Part shown: positions 53,954-62,989 of the stretch, in pieces
Numbering within the stretch: the stretch's first letter is position 1
Layout of the letters: each line of letters opens with the position of its first letter
Source: JAGQKC01 sp965223675
GTDB taxonomy: Bacteria; Nitrospirota; Nitrospiria; Nitrospirales; UBA8639
Direction: 5' to 3'
DNA: 64,000 bases
Assembly (NCBI GenBank): GCA_965223675.1
Contig: OZ245013.1
Span: 744,001 to 808,000 of the forward strand
The notes under the pieces: model-generated
Databases searched by the model: none
Told to the model about the DNA's origin: nothing
Seen by the model: the letters and a program-made list of their open reading frames with translations, nothing else
Made by a program: the position numbers and the translations under genes

Positions 53954-55609
53954 GTGTTTCGACAAGATGATCCAATCCATGAACAGACTCAAAAACGCCT
54001 TGAACAGACCTTAGAAAACTTACGCATTCATCAGGAAGAGTTACGGGTTCAGAATGAAAGTCTTCTGAAAGTTCAGGGCGAGCTTGAGGATTCTCATGCG
54101 AAGTATCTTGACCTCTTCGAAAGTGCGCCTATTGGATACTTTCTCTTGGATCCTACAGGCCTAGTCGAAGAAGTCAATTTAACTGGTTGCCGAATGCTGG
54201 GACGCGATCATGACCAAATCCTACGAACAAACTTAGCTGCCTACGTGCAACATGAATCTCGAGATCTTTTTAATAAGCATTTGAGTCAGATTTTTTTAGG
54301 ATCGCTCAGAGCTTCCGTGGAAGTGGAATTTCTTCAATCGGACAAGCAAACATTTTTTGTCTTTCTGGAAAGTGTTCCCATTCGCGATCCCCAAAATCAA
54401 GTGATACGTTGTCGAACCGCCGTCATGGATATTACAGAAAGAAAACACCTCGAATCTCAAGTTCGTTATGCCCAAAAATTGGAAAGTTTAGGGGTATTGG
54501 CCGGCGGCATTGCACATGATGTCAATAATCTCCTTGCTGTCATTTCATCACATACGGGACTGGCACTCCGAGATGTGCCCGAGAGCAGTCTTCAGTACGA
54601 GCGCCTCAAGACCATCGAAAAAGCTGCATTGAGGGGAGGAGAGTTGGCACATCAACTTTTGGCTTATGCGGGACTGAGCAAAGCCACCATGCAATTACTC
54701 AATCTTTCTGAGCTCATAAGAGAAATGTCCCATCTGATACAGGTCGCTATTACACAAAAAGGCGTCTTACAATACGAGTTGGAAGAGGCCCTACCACCTA
54801 TTCAAGCAGATCCTTCTCAGATACGTCAGATCATACTCAATCTGACGACTAACGCATCAGAAGCACTCGAAGGTAAGGAGGGTGTGATCCGCATTCGAAC
54901 GAGTGTCATGTCTGTCACTCCGAACTTTTTAAAGCAATGCGTGCTAGCCGGGGACATGGTGCCTGGAAATGCTGTGTGCTTGGAGGTCACAGACTCGGGA
55001 GGCGGCATCCGGCAGAGCGACTTACCAAACATCTTCGATCCGTTCTTTACGACAAAATTTACGGGCCGTGGTCTCGGACTCGCCGCTCTCTTGGGAATAG
55101 TCCGAACACATGGTGGTGCGATAGCTGTCTCCAGTGAATTAGGACAAGGTACGTCATTTCAGATGTTCTTTCCTGTCCAAACTTCACCACAGAGTGGAGA
55201 AGAGGCTGCCGTATCAGATTCTTCCCAATTTCAACGACAGCATGGTAAGGGAGCGCTCATACTCATTGTTGACGATGAAGAAGATATCTGCACCGCAGCG
55301 CAGTTGATCTTGGAACAGACTGGATTTAAAGTTCTCGTGGCGTCAGATGGATTTGAGGGCATTCGCTTATTTCGTCAACATCATGATGAATTGGAGGGAG
55401 TCCTTCTTGATTTAACTATGCCAAATCTCAATGGAGAAGAAGTCTTTAGAGAAATACGGCGACTTCGTCACGACATACCAATCATCGTTTCGAGCGGTCA
55501 TTCCCAGGAAGAAGCACAAGAGCGTCTTGGAGGACAGGTGTGCAGCTTTATCCAGAAACCTTATATGATTGATGACCTTCCATCAAAATTTCTTGAAATC
55601 ATCAACTAA
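53954..55609 (+). CDS. PAS-histidine kinase-receiver hybrid, tandem relative
   Basis: 551 residues from a GTG with AAGGAGG at 53942-53948. The N-terminal coil (QTLENLRIHQEELRVQNESL) is almost the same as in the upstream kinase. PAS at about 47-160; kinase His188 in GGIAHDVNNLLAVI; ATPase boxes LNLTTNASEAL, VTDSGGGI and GRGLGLAALLGI. Receiver has VDDEED and Asp486 (GVLLDLTMPNLNG). The tandem pair differs in PAS sequence, so the two may sense different signals and share output. Confidence 0.92.
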   Translation: MFRQDDPIHEQTQKRLEQTLENLRIHQEELRVQNESLLKVQGELEDSHAKYLDLFESAPIGYFLLDPTGLVEEVNLTGCRMLGRDHDQILRTNLAAYVQHESRDLFNKHLSQIFLGSLRASVEVEFLQSDKQTFFVFLESVPIRDPQNQVIRCRTAVMDITERKHLESQVRYAQKLESLGVLAGGIAHDVNNLLAVISSHTGLALRDVPESSLQYERLKTIEKAALRGGELAHQLLAYAGLSKATMQLLNLSELIREMSHLIQVAITQKGVLQYELEEALPPIQADPSQIRQIILNLTTNASEALEGKEGVIRIRTSVMSVTPNFLKQCVLAGDMVPGNAVCLEVTDSGGGIRQSDLPNIFDPFFTTKFTGRGLGLAALLGIVRTHGGAIAVSSELGQGTSFQMFFPVQTSPQSGEEAAVSDSSQFQRQHGKGALILIVDDEEDICTAAQLILEQTGFKVLVASDGFEGIRLFRQHHDELEGVLLDLTMPNLNGEEVFREIRRLRHDIPIIVSSGHSQEEAQERLGGQVCSFIQKPYMIDDLPSKFLEIIN

Positions 55610-55648
55610 TAGTAACTGTTGTTAGCAGGCTGCGTGTCCTCAATGCTC

Positions 55649-57193
55649 CTATCGTAACGAATTCAAGCGTAGTTGGTTAATTACAGATCGGGCACCCGCT
55701 TCGTAAGCGGCTTCTTCTACAATATGCTTTTGTTTCAAATTACTGACTACACCAGTTAATGTTACAACACTATCTTCGACACGAACGTGAACCGATTGAT
55801 TGGCTACAAATGGGCTCCACCACAGCCGGTCTTCAATATCTTGGCGCAATTCAAAGTCCGATTTCCAAAACCATTTGATGGGATGTTCTAATTGATTGAC
55901 AACCTGCACTACGCCATTGATTTTTGAGATGATGGTAGACGCACGTATTTTTTGAAGACGAGTATCGACCTTTCCTCTCAGGTAGACTATTCCCTCATGC
56001 ACAGTCATCTCAATGTCATTTGGATCAATCAGCGGATCGCGAGAAAGTGCCGATAGGACCAAATCTCGGATGACGTCGTCGGAATAAAGATGCCTCGTTC
56101 GCACTTTTAACAAGTTTATCACCTTGTAGACGCCAGAAGTGTTAAGTCCATCTTGCGCGGCGGTTTCTTTTTCCCTGAAACTATCAACTATCCCACGGAG
56201 TGTGACTAACCCATCCTGGGACTCCACGGAAATGTTTGAGACGTTAACTCTCGGATCATTCGATAAAGTATCCTTCACGGCCTTCTCGATCTCGGAATTG
56301 GTAAGAACGGGCAAGCCAGGTCGTATCATGGTGTTTACGGTGGAAGGGTTAACTTCTATGTCGTCACTGTCCACGTCTGTCACTCCGTAAACCCAAGACA
56401 GATGTGTTGCCCGAGATTTCTCGGCAGCGCTCGGCACAGTGCCAGATAGCGTGACGTTTCCGTCATTCACCATCACCTCGATCGATCCTGCACTGATCCA
56501 CACATCAGATGCAAGCTTGCCAACAATTTCAGCTTTGATAACTTCATCCGATCGATGCTCGACAGGATTGATATCGATATTATCTTGAATCTTTTGAACG
56601 CCTCGAACTCCTTTAACGACTTCTAAGACCAATCGCTTTTCGGTCCAGGACTGAACAGTTCCCGAAAGTGCTACTGTCCCGTTCACAACTTTGACCTCCA
56701 CATCGTACAATTTCGCAACCGGATCTTCCAGTAACGCCGAGACGATATGGTGTTTCAGTTCATCGTCTTTTATCGCTGGAATGGGGGTCACCTGGATACG
56801 ATTGATGACACTCCGCACCCCGCGCACGGTTTCAGCAAGGTCTGTGGTACGTTCTTTGGCTAACATGTTGTCTGTCTTGCCCAACAAATTGACGATACCC
56901 TCATGCACCGAGATATCAATAAGATGTTCTGGCACTTCATCATCTTGGGCGAGTCTTTCCTCTAGCGCATTAGCGATCTGAGAGTCCGTCACTTCCCTAT
57001 GAGTCTTCGATGTCTCGGCATAGAGAGGGGAGCAAAAGTAAGAAAGCCAGAACACGACCACAACAAGCATCAGAGTCTCTGCCCAATCAAGAGATGGCTT
57101 AGTAGATGTCTGTGCGAGCGATCGGCACATCCGAATATCAGGAATTTTCAATCGTATATTTCGCGTTATGATGATGATGGTAAATAGGCTCAT
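55649..57193 (-). CDS. Exported protein with six BON domains (paralogue C)
   Basis: 514 residues; ATG 57193 taken, although a start near 57130 is possible since the signal helix LMLVVVVFWLSYFCSPLYA lies at residues 41-59. Six BON domains follow, with core strands HEGIVNLLGKTD, VNGTVALSGTVQ, NDGNVTLSGTVP, QDGLVTLRGIVD, HEGIVYLRGKVD and EDSVVTLTGVVS. Domain 3 has DVWISA and domain 6 LWWSPF. The linker after domain 3 (NPSTVNTMIRPGLPVLTN) differs from paralogues A, B and D. The upstream gene encodes a helical exported protein, then another six-BON protein. Confidence 0.87.
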   Translation of the reverse strand: MSLFTIIIITRNIRLKIPDIRMCRSLAQTSTKPSLDWAETLMLVVVVFWLSYFCSPLYAETSKTHREVTDSQIANALEERLAQDDEVPEHLIDISVHEGIVNLLGKTDNMLAKERTTDLAETVRGVRSVINRIQVTPIPAIKDDELKHHIVSALLEDPVAKLYDVEVKVVNGTVALSGTVQSWTEKRLVLEVVKGVRGVQKIQDNIDINPVEHRSDEVIKAEIVGKLASDVWISAGSIEVMVNDGNVTLSGTVPSAAEKSRATHLSWVYGVTDVDSDDIEVNPSTVNTMIRPGLPVLTNSEIEKAVKDTLSNDPRVNVSNISVESQDGLVTLRGIVDSFREKETAAQDGLNTSGVYKVINLLKVRTRHLYSDDVIRDLVLSALSRDPLIDPNDIEMTVHEGIVYLRGKVDTRLQKIRASTIISKINGVVQVVNQLEHPIKWFWKSDFELRQDIEDRLWWSPFVANQSVHVRVEDSVVTLTGVVSNLKQKHIVEEAAYEAGARSVINQLRLNSLR

Positions 57194-57262
57194 GGCAAGC
57201 CTACTTCATTTTTATTCGATGTCGTGAACGGCTGCCAATCGTCCCCACAAGGTCGATGAGAA

Positions 57263-57985
57263 TTATTGGAGATTCTTCTGTTGCTTAAACGCTGTATTTA
57301 AATGAAGATACGCCCCCTCGATCAAAGTTGTTGCTGCACCAACATTATCTTCGTTGATATGAGTGACGGCATCCTTCAATTGAGATAGGCTTTCTGTGAT
57401 AAGTTCAGAGTCCAGACCTTCTTCTTGTGCAAGAGCCGCATATTGTTTGGCTTTTTCGGTATTTTTAAGGAATAAATTTCCCCTTTTTTCTTCTCCAAAG
57501 TTCTTGGCCAGTTTGGCGTGGTGAACGGCTTCTTGAAGATATCGAGTTTTATCACGCAGAATCGGAAGAATTTCATCATAGGCCACATCTAAATTGGCCA
57601 TTACAGCATCAACTTCGGCCTTATCCCTTAGCCAGTCTTTTGCCTCGATTGTATCGAATTTGTCATACACGCGTTGGGCATGTTCAACCTCTTTGTTCAG
57701 CTTCATCATTTTTCGTTTGAGAGTTTCTTGCTCTTCAGAAGATCTTGCGTGAACTGTGTTTTCCATGTCTTTCAAAAGGTCACGTGATTTTTGCAACTGC
57801 TGTTGGATGTCATTATGGTATTCTTGTAGCTTCTGTTGCGATGAAAATTCCACGTGAAAAAGAAAAGGTGAATTGTAGTGGCTTCTATGACGAGTCTCTC
57901 CAAACGCGTGGGAGGTAAAAAAGAACAACAGACCGATAACACTTAAAATCAGCACAGTTCTGAGACGAAAAATGTAGTTATTCAT
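57263..57985 (-). CDS. Exported helical protein between two six-BON genes
   Basis: 240 residues with AGGAGA before the ATG. Signal peptide: TVLILSVIGLLFFFTSHAFG. The rest is helical (QKLQEYHNDIQQQLQKSRDL, LREAV-like segments, LTEAIGxxx absent). It includes the alanine-rich HHAKLAKNFGEEKRGNLFL and AVTHINEDNVGAATTLIEGA. It shares length class and all-helical periplasmic character with the YfdX-family gene beside the first six-BON gene, but I see no sure homology. Placement suggests a partner of six-BON proteins. Confidence 0.74.
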   Translation of the reverse strand: MNNYIFRLRTVLILSVIGLLFFFTSHAFGETRHRSHYNSPFLFHVEFSSQQKLQEYHNDIQQQLQKSRDLLKDMENTVHARSSEEQETLKRKMMKLNKEVEHAQRVYDKFDTIEAKDWLRDKAEVDAVMANLDVAYDEILPILRDKTRYLQEAVHHAKLAKNFGEEKRGNLFLKNTEKAKQYAALAQEEGLDSELITESLSQLKDAVTHINEDNVGAATTLIEGAYLHLNTAFKQQKNLQ

Positions 57986-58074
57986 CTAAATATCTCCTAT
58001 AGTTAATTCAACGTAAAAGCCCTGGAAATACCATTGGTATTTTTCATCTTCTCTGCTTTCTAACCATAAGGAGG

Positions 58075-59565
58075 CTAGCCAGTGAGAAAGTCAGGGCCAC
58101 GTTTGACTTTCAATTTATTTTGAACCCGCTTAGCTCCGGATTCTCTCGAGATCTGAGTAGCACGGCGCCATTCAATGATTGACGGCACGGTCCCTTGGAG
58201 AGTCACGGTGCCGTTGCTGACTGCTACGGTAATATCTTGATCGTAGAGGCGTAGATCCCACCAAAATGACCTTCTGATCTTTTCCCAGATTTCTTCATCG
58301 CTGTCGGGTATGTCAGCGTGGTCATACTGTAAGTTATTGATGACTTTGGCCACGCCCTTGACTTTTGCCACGGTGGTGACGGCCTGGGAAATGGCTGCTG
58401 GAGAATCGATATACCCTTCAATAGAGACGATACCGTTTCTTGAAATAACCTTGATGTCGTATCGGTCAACCAATGGATTTTTATTGAGCGCATTGATGAT
58501 TCGCTGTTTTAAGTCGTGATCAGTCACAGGATTGGTAGGACGGACTTTGATCAGGTTGCGCACACGCCAAATTCCAATCACATTTCTCGCTGTATCTTCG
58601 GCGGCTTGCTTCGTGGCCAGGTTACTCACAAGGCCAGTGAGTGTGGCGGTCCCATGCCTGACTTGTACAGAGATCTCAGCTTCTTTGATCCTTGGGTGAT
58701 AGGATAAAGCCGTATGTAGGATTTTTTCTTGCTGAGTATTCGAAGCTACTACGTCGTTTGGAGTCCGGAGCATACGATCTTCAGCCCACCACTTGACCTC
58801 AAGTCGTTCTACGTTTACAGACTTGACTCCAAGAACCCAGGCATTGGTAAAAGCGATATATTTTTCGGCTAAACTTCCAACTGTGCCTACGAGGGTGACC
58901 TTACCCTGATCTACCAACACACCGATGAGTCGTTCATGGATCCATACATCGGATTGGAGGAGTCTGACAATTTCTGCTTCAATCTCCGAATCTGGTCGAA
59001 TCGTGCTCGGGTTTACGTTGATGTGATTGGCGACGTCTTTCACCCCTTTTACCGATTTAGCAACTTCCTCGCTCAATTGTTTCTCACCCCAGGATTCAAC
59101 CAATCCGCCTAAGGTGACGATACCGTTTTGCACGGTGACAGTCAGTTCGTAAGAATCTGTGGCAGGATCGGCTGCTAGAGCGCTCAGAACGTTACGTTCG
59201 ATGTCCGCGTCATTGAGTGAATTGGGTGGTTGAACGCGGATCGTGTTGATTAGTGCTTTAACCCCACGAATACTTTCAACAATTTTGCTTGCACGTTCTT
59301 TAGCCAGCAAGTTCGTGACGCGTCCAGTGAGGGAGACGATTCCATTGTTAGTCTTCACGTCAATGAAGTCGGCGGGAATACTTTTATCAACGATAAATCG
59401 GCTTTCAATAGCAACCGAAATGTGCTGATCAGGAATGTCTTTTGCGGGAGATGCTCTAAGGATCGCAGGTGGGGAGAAAAAAAACATCGACAATGTGTAG
59501 GCCAACAGAACTACGTAGTTAGAGACGTGTTGAGTGCCTTGAGTCCTGAATTGATGCGCTAGCAT
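58075..59565 (-). CDS. Exported protein with six BON domains (paralogue D)
   Basis: 496 residues; AAGGGA before ATG 59565. Signal helix: YVVLLAYTLSMFFFSPPAI. Six BON domains: NNGIVSLTGRVT, QNGIVTLGGLVE, DQGKVTLVGTVG, RHGTATLTGLVS, RNGIVSIEGYID and SNGTVTLQGTVP. Domain 3 has DVWIHE; domain 6 has a degenerate FWWDLRL instead of WWSPF. The linker WWAEDRMLRTPNDVVASN matches that of paralogue B (WWARQGNRR). It begins 282 nt after the EEP gene and is followed by the helical gene and paralogue C in the same direction. Confidence 0.88.
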   Translation of the reverse strand: MLAHQFRTQGTQHVSNYVVLLAYTLSMFFFSPPAILRASPAKDIPDQHISVAIESRFIVDKSIPADFIDVKTNNGIVSLTGRVTNLLAKERASKIVESIRGVKALINTIRVQPPNSLNDADIERNVLSALAADPATDSYELTVTVQNGIVTLGGLVESWGEKQLSEEVAKSVKGVKDVANHINVNPSTIRPDSEIEAEIVRLLQSDVWIHERLIGVLVDQGKVTLVGTVGSLAEKYIAFTNAWVLGVKSVNVERLEVKWWAEDRMLRTPNDVVASNTQQEKILHTALSYHPRIKEAEISVQVRHGTATLTGLVSNLATKQAAEDTARNVIGIWRVRNLIKVRPTNPVTDHDLKQRIINALNKNPLVDRYDIKVISRNGIVSIEGYIDSPAAISQAVTTVAKVKGVAKVINNLQYDHADIPDSDEEIWEKIRRSFWWDLRLYDQDITVAVSNGTVTLQGTVPSIIEWRRATQISRESGAKRVQNKLKVKRGPDFLTG

Positions 59566-59847
59566 AGAAATTCCCTTTTCATATGCTTGATCTGCTTGAC
59601 TGAGGCTTTCTAAGCGTGCCCTGGCGTTTTTTTGATCTACCTTTTCTTAATTAAACCCGATCAAGAACAAGACAGCCAAGTATAAATTCAGAATCTCAAA
59701 AGCATAAATGTCCAATGCCGACAATGAGCGCTGATTGCCAAGAGAAACAATGACGAGCTTCATCATGCTTTATGTGTACACGAATAACTCCTTGAGGAAA
59801 AAAGGAGGTTCACGTAGGAAACTTTACAAGGACCGTCAGAAGGGGGA

Positions 59848-60930
59848 TCAGACTGAGAGTTCGCTATTCGCTTCCTGGAGGCCTTTCACAATTTTCTCTT
59901 GAGACTCTTTTTTTGCGTCATGACTGACCATGTGTGTCACACTTTGTTTCCCAGTCATGTAAAAGCTAGCGTAAATGGGATAGTGGTCGGATCCTTGTGA
60001 ATTGAGTATTTCAAGGCGTTTGAGATACATATGTTCCGAATGAAAAATGTGGTCCATCGGAAATCGAAAAAATGGCAGATGAGTCGGAAATGTATTAAAG
60101 AACCCTCGACCAATACGCGGATCCAATAAACCACTGACTCGTCGAAAAAGACGAGTAGTGTGAGACCAGGCCACGTCATTCAAGTCGCCCGCAACGATCG
60201 CAGGTCGTTGCCGTCTTGTAATTGAACGGCCGACGATGAGAAGTTCAGCATCTCGTTCATGGACATCTTGGTTCACATGAGGTGGACGGGGATGTAAGCC
60301 ATAAAAGTCCACCGTGTCTCCAGATGGGAGTCGTATAATCGTGAAAAACGAAGGGACGTCATCTTCAACGAGAAATCTGATGGAGGACTCTTCGAGTTCA
60401 TGGCGAGAATACATCAACATACCATAGGTATTGTCCATGGGTTTTTTGATCGTAAACCGATAGTCCAGTTCTAATTCTTGTAAAGCGCGTTCCCACCAAT
60501 GGTCGGGCTCGGTCAGTAAGATGAGATCAGGATTGCATTGTTTGATTAATGTTAAAATCTCGGCATCATTTCGGTTTGTCATAAGCACATTGAAGGCAAG
60601 AATACTCAAAGTCTGCTCGGGGTCTTCTCGACTAGAATGTTGGCTTTCCGTCTTGGCGATGCCCGTATAGGGATAAATGCGATACCCCTGGATCATCAAG
60701 GCAGCAGCGAGTAGCGGCATCATTCCAGTACTCACAGATAGAACATGACCATTATGGGCATTAAAGTACCCATACAGCCAAGTCGCCATCACGGTCGTGC
60801 CTAGCGCTGTTAATTGCGCACAGGGAAAATCAAAAATTCTCACCCACCAGAGTCCTACACGCCAAAATGGGAGAACCGTCAGAATGATGATCAAGCTTGC
60901 TAATAGCGCGAGAAATAAATCAAAGGTCAT
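59848..60930 (-). CDS. Membrane-anchored EEP-family protein (paralogue 2)
   Basis: 360 residues. Three N-terminal helices begin with LFLALLASLIIILTVLPFWR, and the RVGLWWVRIFDFP phrase is nearly that of the first copy (24001). Catalytic set: LAFNVLMTNRND (Asn), LTEPDHWWERAL (Glu), FYGLHPRPPHV, AIVAGDLNDVAWS, FPMDHIFHS and GSDHYPIYAS. All positions are kept. The tail beyond residue 320 is unlike copy 1. It is the first gene of a minus-strand run with six-BON D, the helical protein and six-BON C. Confidence 0.86.
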   Translation of the reverse strand: MTFDLFLALLASLIIILTVLPFWRVGLWWVRIFDFPCAQLTALGTTVMATWLYGYFNAHNGHVLSVSTGMMPLLAAALMIQGYRIYPYTGIAKTESQHSSREDPEQTLSILAFNVLMTNRNDAEILTLIKQCNPDLILLTEPDHWWERALQELELDYRFTIKKPMDNTYGMLMYSRHELEESSIRFLVEDDVPSFFTIIRLPSGDTVDFYGLHPRPPHVNQDVHERDAELLIVGRSITRRQRPAIVAGDLNDVAWSHTTRLFRRVSGLLDPRIGRGFFNTFPTHLPFFRFPMDHIFHSEHMYLKRLEILNSQGSDHYPIYASFYMTGKQSVTHMVSHDAKKESQEKIVKGLQEANSELSV

Positions 60931-61278
60931 GTTTCGAGTGACATGTGGGGGTTACGGGCATGGGATCAGTAATTGAGATTGACTCTGTGATTTTTGGGAA
61001 ATGGGTGTACTGTCATTTCGTCCCGATCCACACTTTTGGAACGACGTCGAAACTATCCTCTGGCGACATCTAGAGGACATGCATTCAAATTGGTCCAAGA
61101 TGCCTGTCTGCTGGACGCTCACCGAGAGGAATCCATTGAATAGAATTTAGCACAGATAGGGTAGCCATCATAGGTTTTAAGAAATCGTAGGCTTATACGT
61201 GCAGTATGATCATAGCTCGAACTCTAATGTATGAGATGTCTTCCCATTCTCTAAAACAAGACATCAACAAGCAGTGGG
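60931..61278. other. Gene-free stretch between the patatin-like and EEP genes
   Basis: About 350 nt. It must hold the promoter for the EEP gene (minus strand). No coding sequence, palindrome or TGTCC motif was found. Confidence 0.4.
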
Positions 61279-62154
61279 TTAGCGATCAGTGAAAATCTGA
61301 GCTGCTCTCTTTGGTGAAGCGCCATTCTGAATGTGTTTCCTAAAACGTTCACCGTCACTCTTACCCAAAGCATATGCCTCGTCAACTTGATCAGGGTCGG
61401 TAAAGTCAAGTTTCGACGCTGGGATGGGACGCGAAGGTTGCACGTAAACCCGATTGTCTTCTTTTGGTAATTGTCTATAGCGGCGTGTCAGAAGAATCAA
61501 TGTTCGACCATATTTCCCATGCTCGTTCTCCCAGGCTTCAATCGGAGCATTATCGATTAATCCACCATCGAGTACAGGAGCTTGTTGCCACTGTTGGAGT
61601 GGGATGACAGGCGGAATACAACCAGCAGCGATCAGCAATTCGCACAAGTCGGAAGTAGATGCAATGTCATTCGCTTTCACCCAAATTGGGCGAAACCCTA
61701 AATTACTCGCGATAATTGAATGGGGCGTACCTCGTAGGAAAAGATCAAGTTGGTAAGCGCAGACTCCGATAACTGATGCAAGTTTTAGAGGAAGTACCCT
61801 GGGTGGACGAGTGAGCAAAACATTGAGTGTAGGACGTTCATGTAATTTTTTAATGTCTCTATCTCCAAAAGCTTGTTCAAGAGCTTGCCGATATGCCCGG
61901 AGATGGGGGGCGATAGCCTTTTCATTCAAGACTGCCCCCCAGCGTAAATTATGATCGATCGATTGAAAGGACTCTTTCATGGCTGCTCTGACCGTCTCGC
62001 CATTATCCACTAGATAGCTAACAGCGGATAATGCGCCAGCACTGACAGCCAAAATGTGTTTGGGGCAAGGCCAAATCTTTGAGACTTCATGAAGAAACCC
62101 ACCCTGCCACAAACAGCGAGTTCCTCCCCCGCTAAACGCTAACACGTCGAACAT
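61279..62154 (-). CDS. Patatin-like phospholipase
   Basis: 291 residues, no signal peptide. Oxyanion loop SGGGTRC at residues 8-14; nucleophile Ser38 in AVSAGALSA (the usual G-x-S-x-G reads A-V-S-A-G); Asp196 in VLDGGLIDNAPI. The Ser-Asp dyad is complete. The family hydrolyses acyl chains of phospholipids or related lipids. The rest is helical and ends in a basic region. Placed singly on the minus strand beside the second hemerythrin. Confidence 0.88.
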   Translation of the reverse strand: MFDVLAFSGGGTRCLWQGGFLHEVSKIWPCPKHILAVSAGALSAVSYLVDNGETVRAAMKESFQSIDHNLRWGAVLNEKAIAPHLRAYRQALEQAFGDRDIKKLHERPTLNVLLTRPPRVLPLKLASVIGVCAYQLDLFLRGTPHSIIASNLGFRPIWVKANDIASTSDLCELLIAAGCIPPVIPLQQWQQAPVLDGGLIDNAPIEAWENEHGKYGRTLILLTRRYRQLPKEDNRVYVQPSRPIPASKLDFTDPDQVDEAYALGKSDGERFRKHIQNGASPKRAAQIFTDR

Positions 62155-62229
62155 ACGATTCTCGAGTCATCTCATCCACAGGATACGTAGAACCGGCCCA
62201 AAGAACAAGAAAAAACCAGTCGTTGGGTA

Positions 62230-62679
62230 TTACGCAGTCTTCTTTATACGTTGCTTTTTTTGCTTTTCAAAATCTTCACCCAAGCTTTGAGCCTCGTCTT
62301 TCGAGATCACATCTTTCGCCTCATCAAAGATGTCTGCCTCTTCCTCTTTGATGTGGTGTTCTACACTTTTCTTAAGGTCCAAAAGTTGAGAAAGCCACTC
62401 ATCGCAGCCTTTTTCCATTTTATGCAATTCTTTTAACTTTTTTTCTGCCTTTTCATGCTCCTCCTTGGCATGGTTTAAATCTTCAATGGCAACATTCTGT
62501 TTTCTCAAAGCGGTGTAAAAGACCTTTTCTTCTGCTTTACTGTGTGCTTCAAGAGCACACTTAAGCTTCTGGAACAACGTTTGGCGTGTTTTTAGGGCTC
62601 GATTCGTCGTGCCTTTAAGCTTGGCGAATAATGTTTTCGCTTCTTGATGATCTTCTTTGAGTGCCTGATAAATATTCAT
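62230..62679 (-). CDS. Hemerythrin HHE-domain protein (copy 2)
   Basis: 149 residues, AAGGGAA before the ATG. HHE residues: KEDHQEAKTLF, AHSKAEEKVFYTAL, KEEHEKAEKKL and VEHHIKEEEADIF. It has the same start MNIYQALKEDH and overall layout as copy 1 (32909) but a lysine-rich tail (EKQKKQRIKK). One of the HH pairs reads AHSKAEE rather than SHHDAEE, so the metal site may differ. Likely di-iron protein for O2, NO or iron handling. Confidence 0.87.
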   Translation of the reverse strand: MNIYQALKEDHQEAKTLFAKLKGTTNRALKTRQTLFQKLKCALEAHSKAEEKVFYTALRKQNVAIEDLNHAKEEHEKAEKKLKELHKMEKGCDEWLSQLLDLKKSVEHHIKEEEADIFDEAKDVISKDEAQSLGEDFEKQKKQRIKKTA

Positions 62680-62770
62680 ATCTTTTCCCTTTTATACTCT
62701 AAATGTCAAAAATAAATAATGAGTTCTTCGTTGGTCATGGTAATAGCTATAGTTAAATCCGTCTCCACTA

Positions 62771-62989
62771 TTACGAGTTGTGACGCGTGCCCTGCGTGAT
62801 CGCACCAAGCTCCATCACTATCCCCTCCGTATTTTTCTGTCGGTGTTCTTGTTTTTCGGTTGTTTGACAAAGTGATTGGCAAGAGAGAAATGTTCCATCT
62901 TTGTGTTTCAGCATCATAGGTTTGAGCCGCGTTCTCATTCTATGGAATTCATTGAAACTGTCTGTCAACGCTGGATAACCGGTGTCCAT
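62771..62989 (-). CDS. Small protein of unknown function
   Basis: 72 residues from ATG 62989, preceded by AAGGAGGAG, which is the main reason to accept it and to reject the earlier in-frame start at 63058. The sequence MDTGYPALTDSFNEFHRMRT is hydrophilic; one CxxxC (CQSLC) occurs near residue 36. No family recognised. The rest of the gap to the glutaredoxin-like gene (62990-63283) has a TGTCCA at 63213-63218 and no further gene. Confidence 0.5.
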   Translation of the reverse strand: MDTGYPALTDSFNEFHRMRTRLKPMMLKHKDGTFLSCQSLCQTTEKQEHRQKNTEGIVMELGAITQGTRHNS

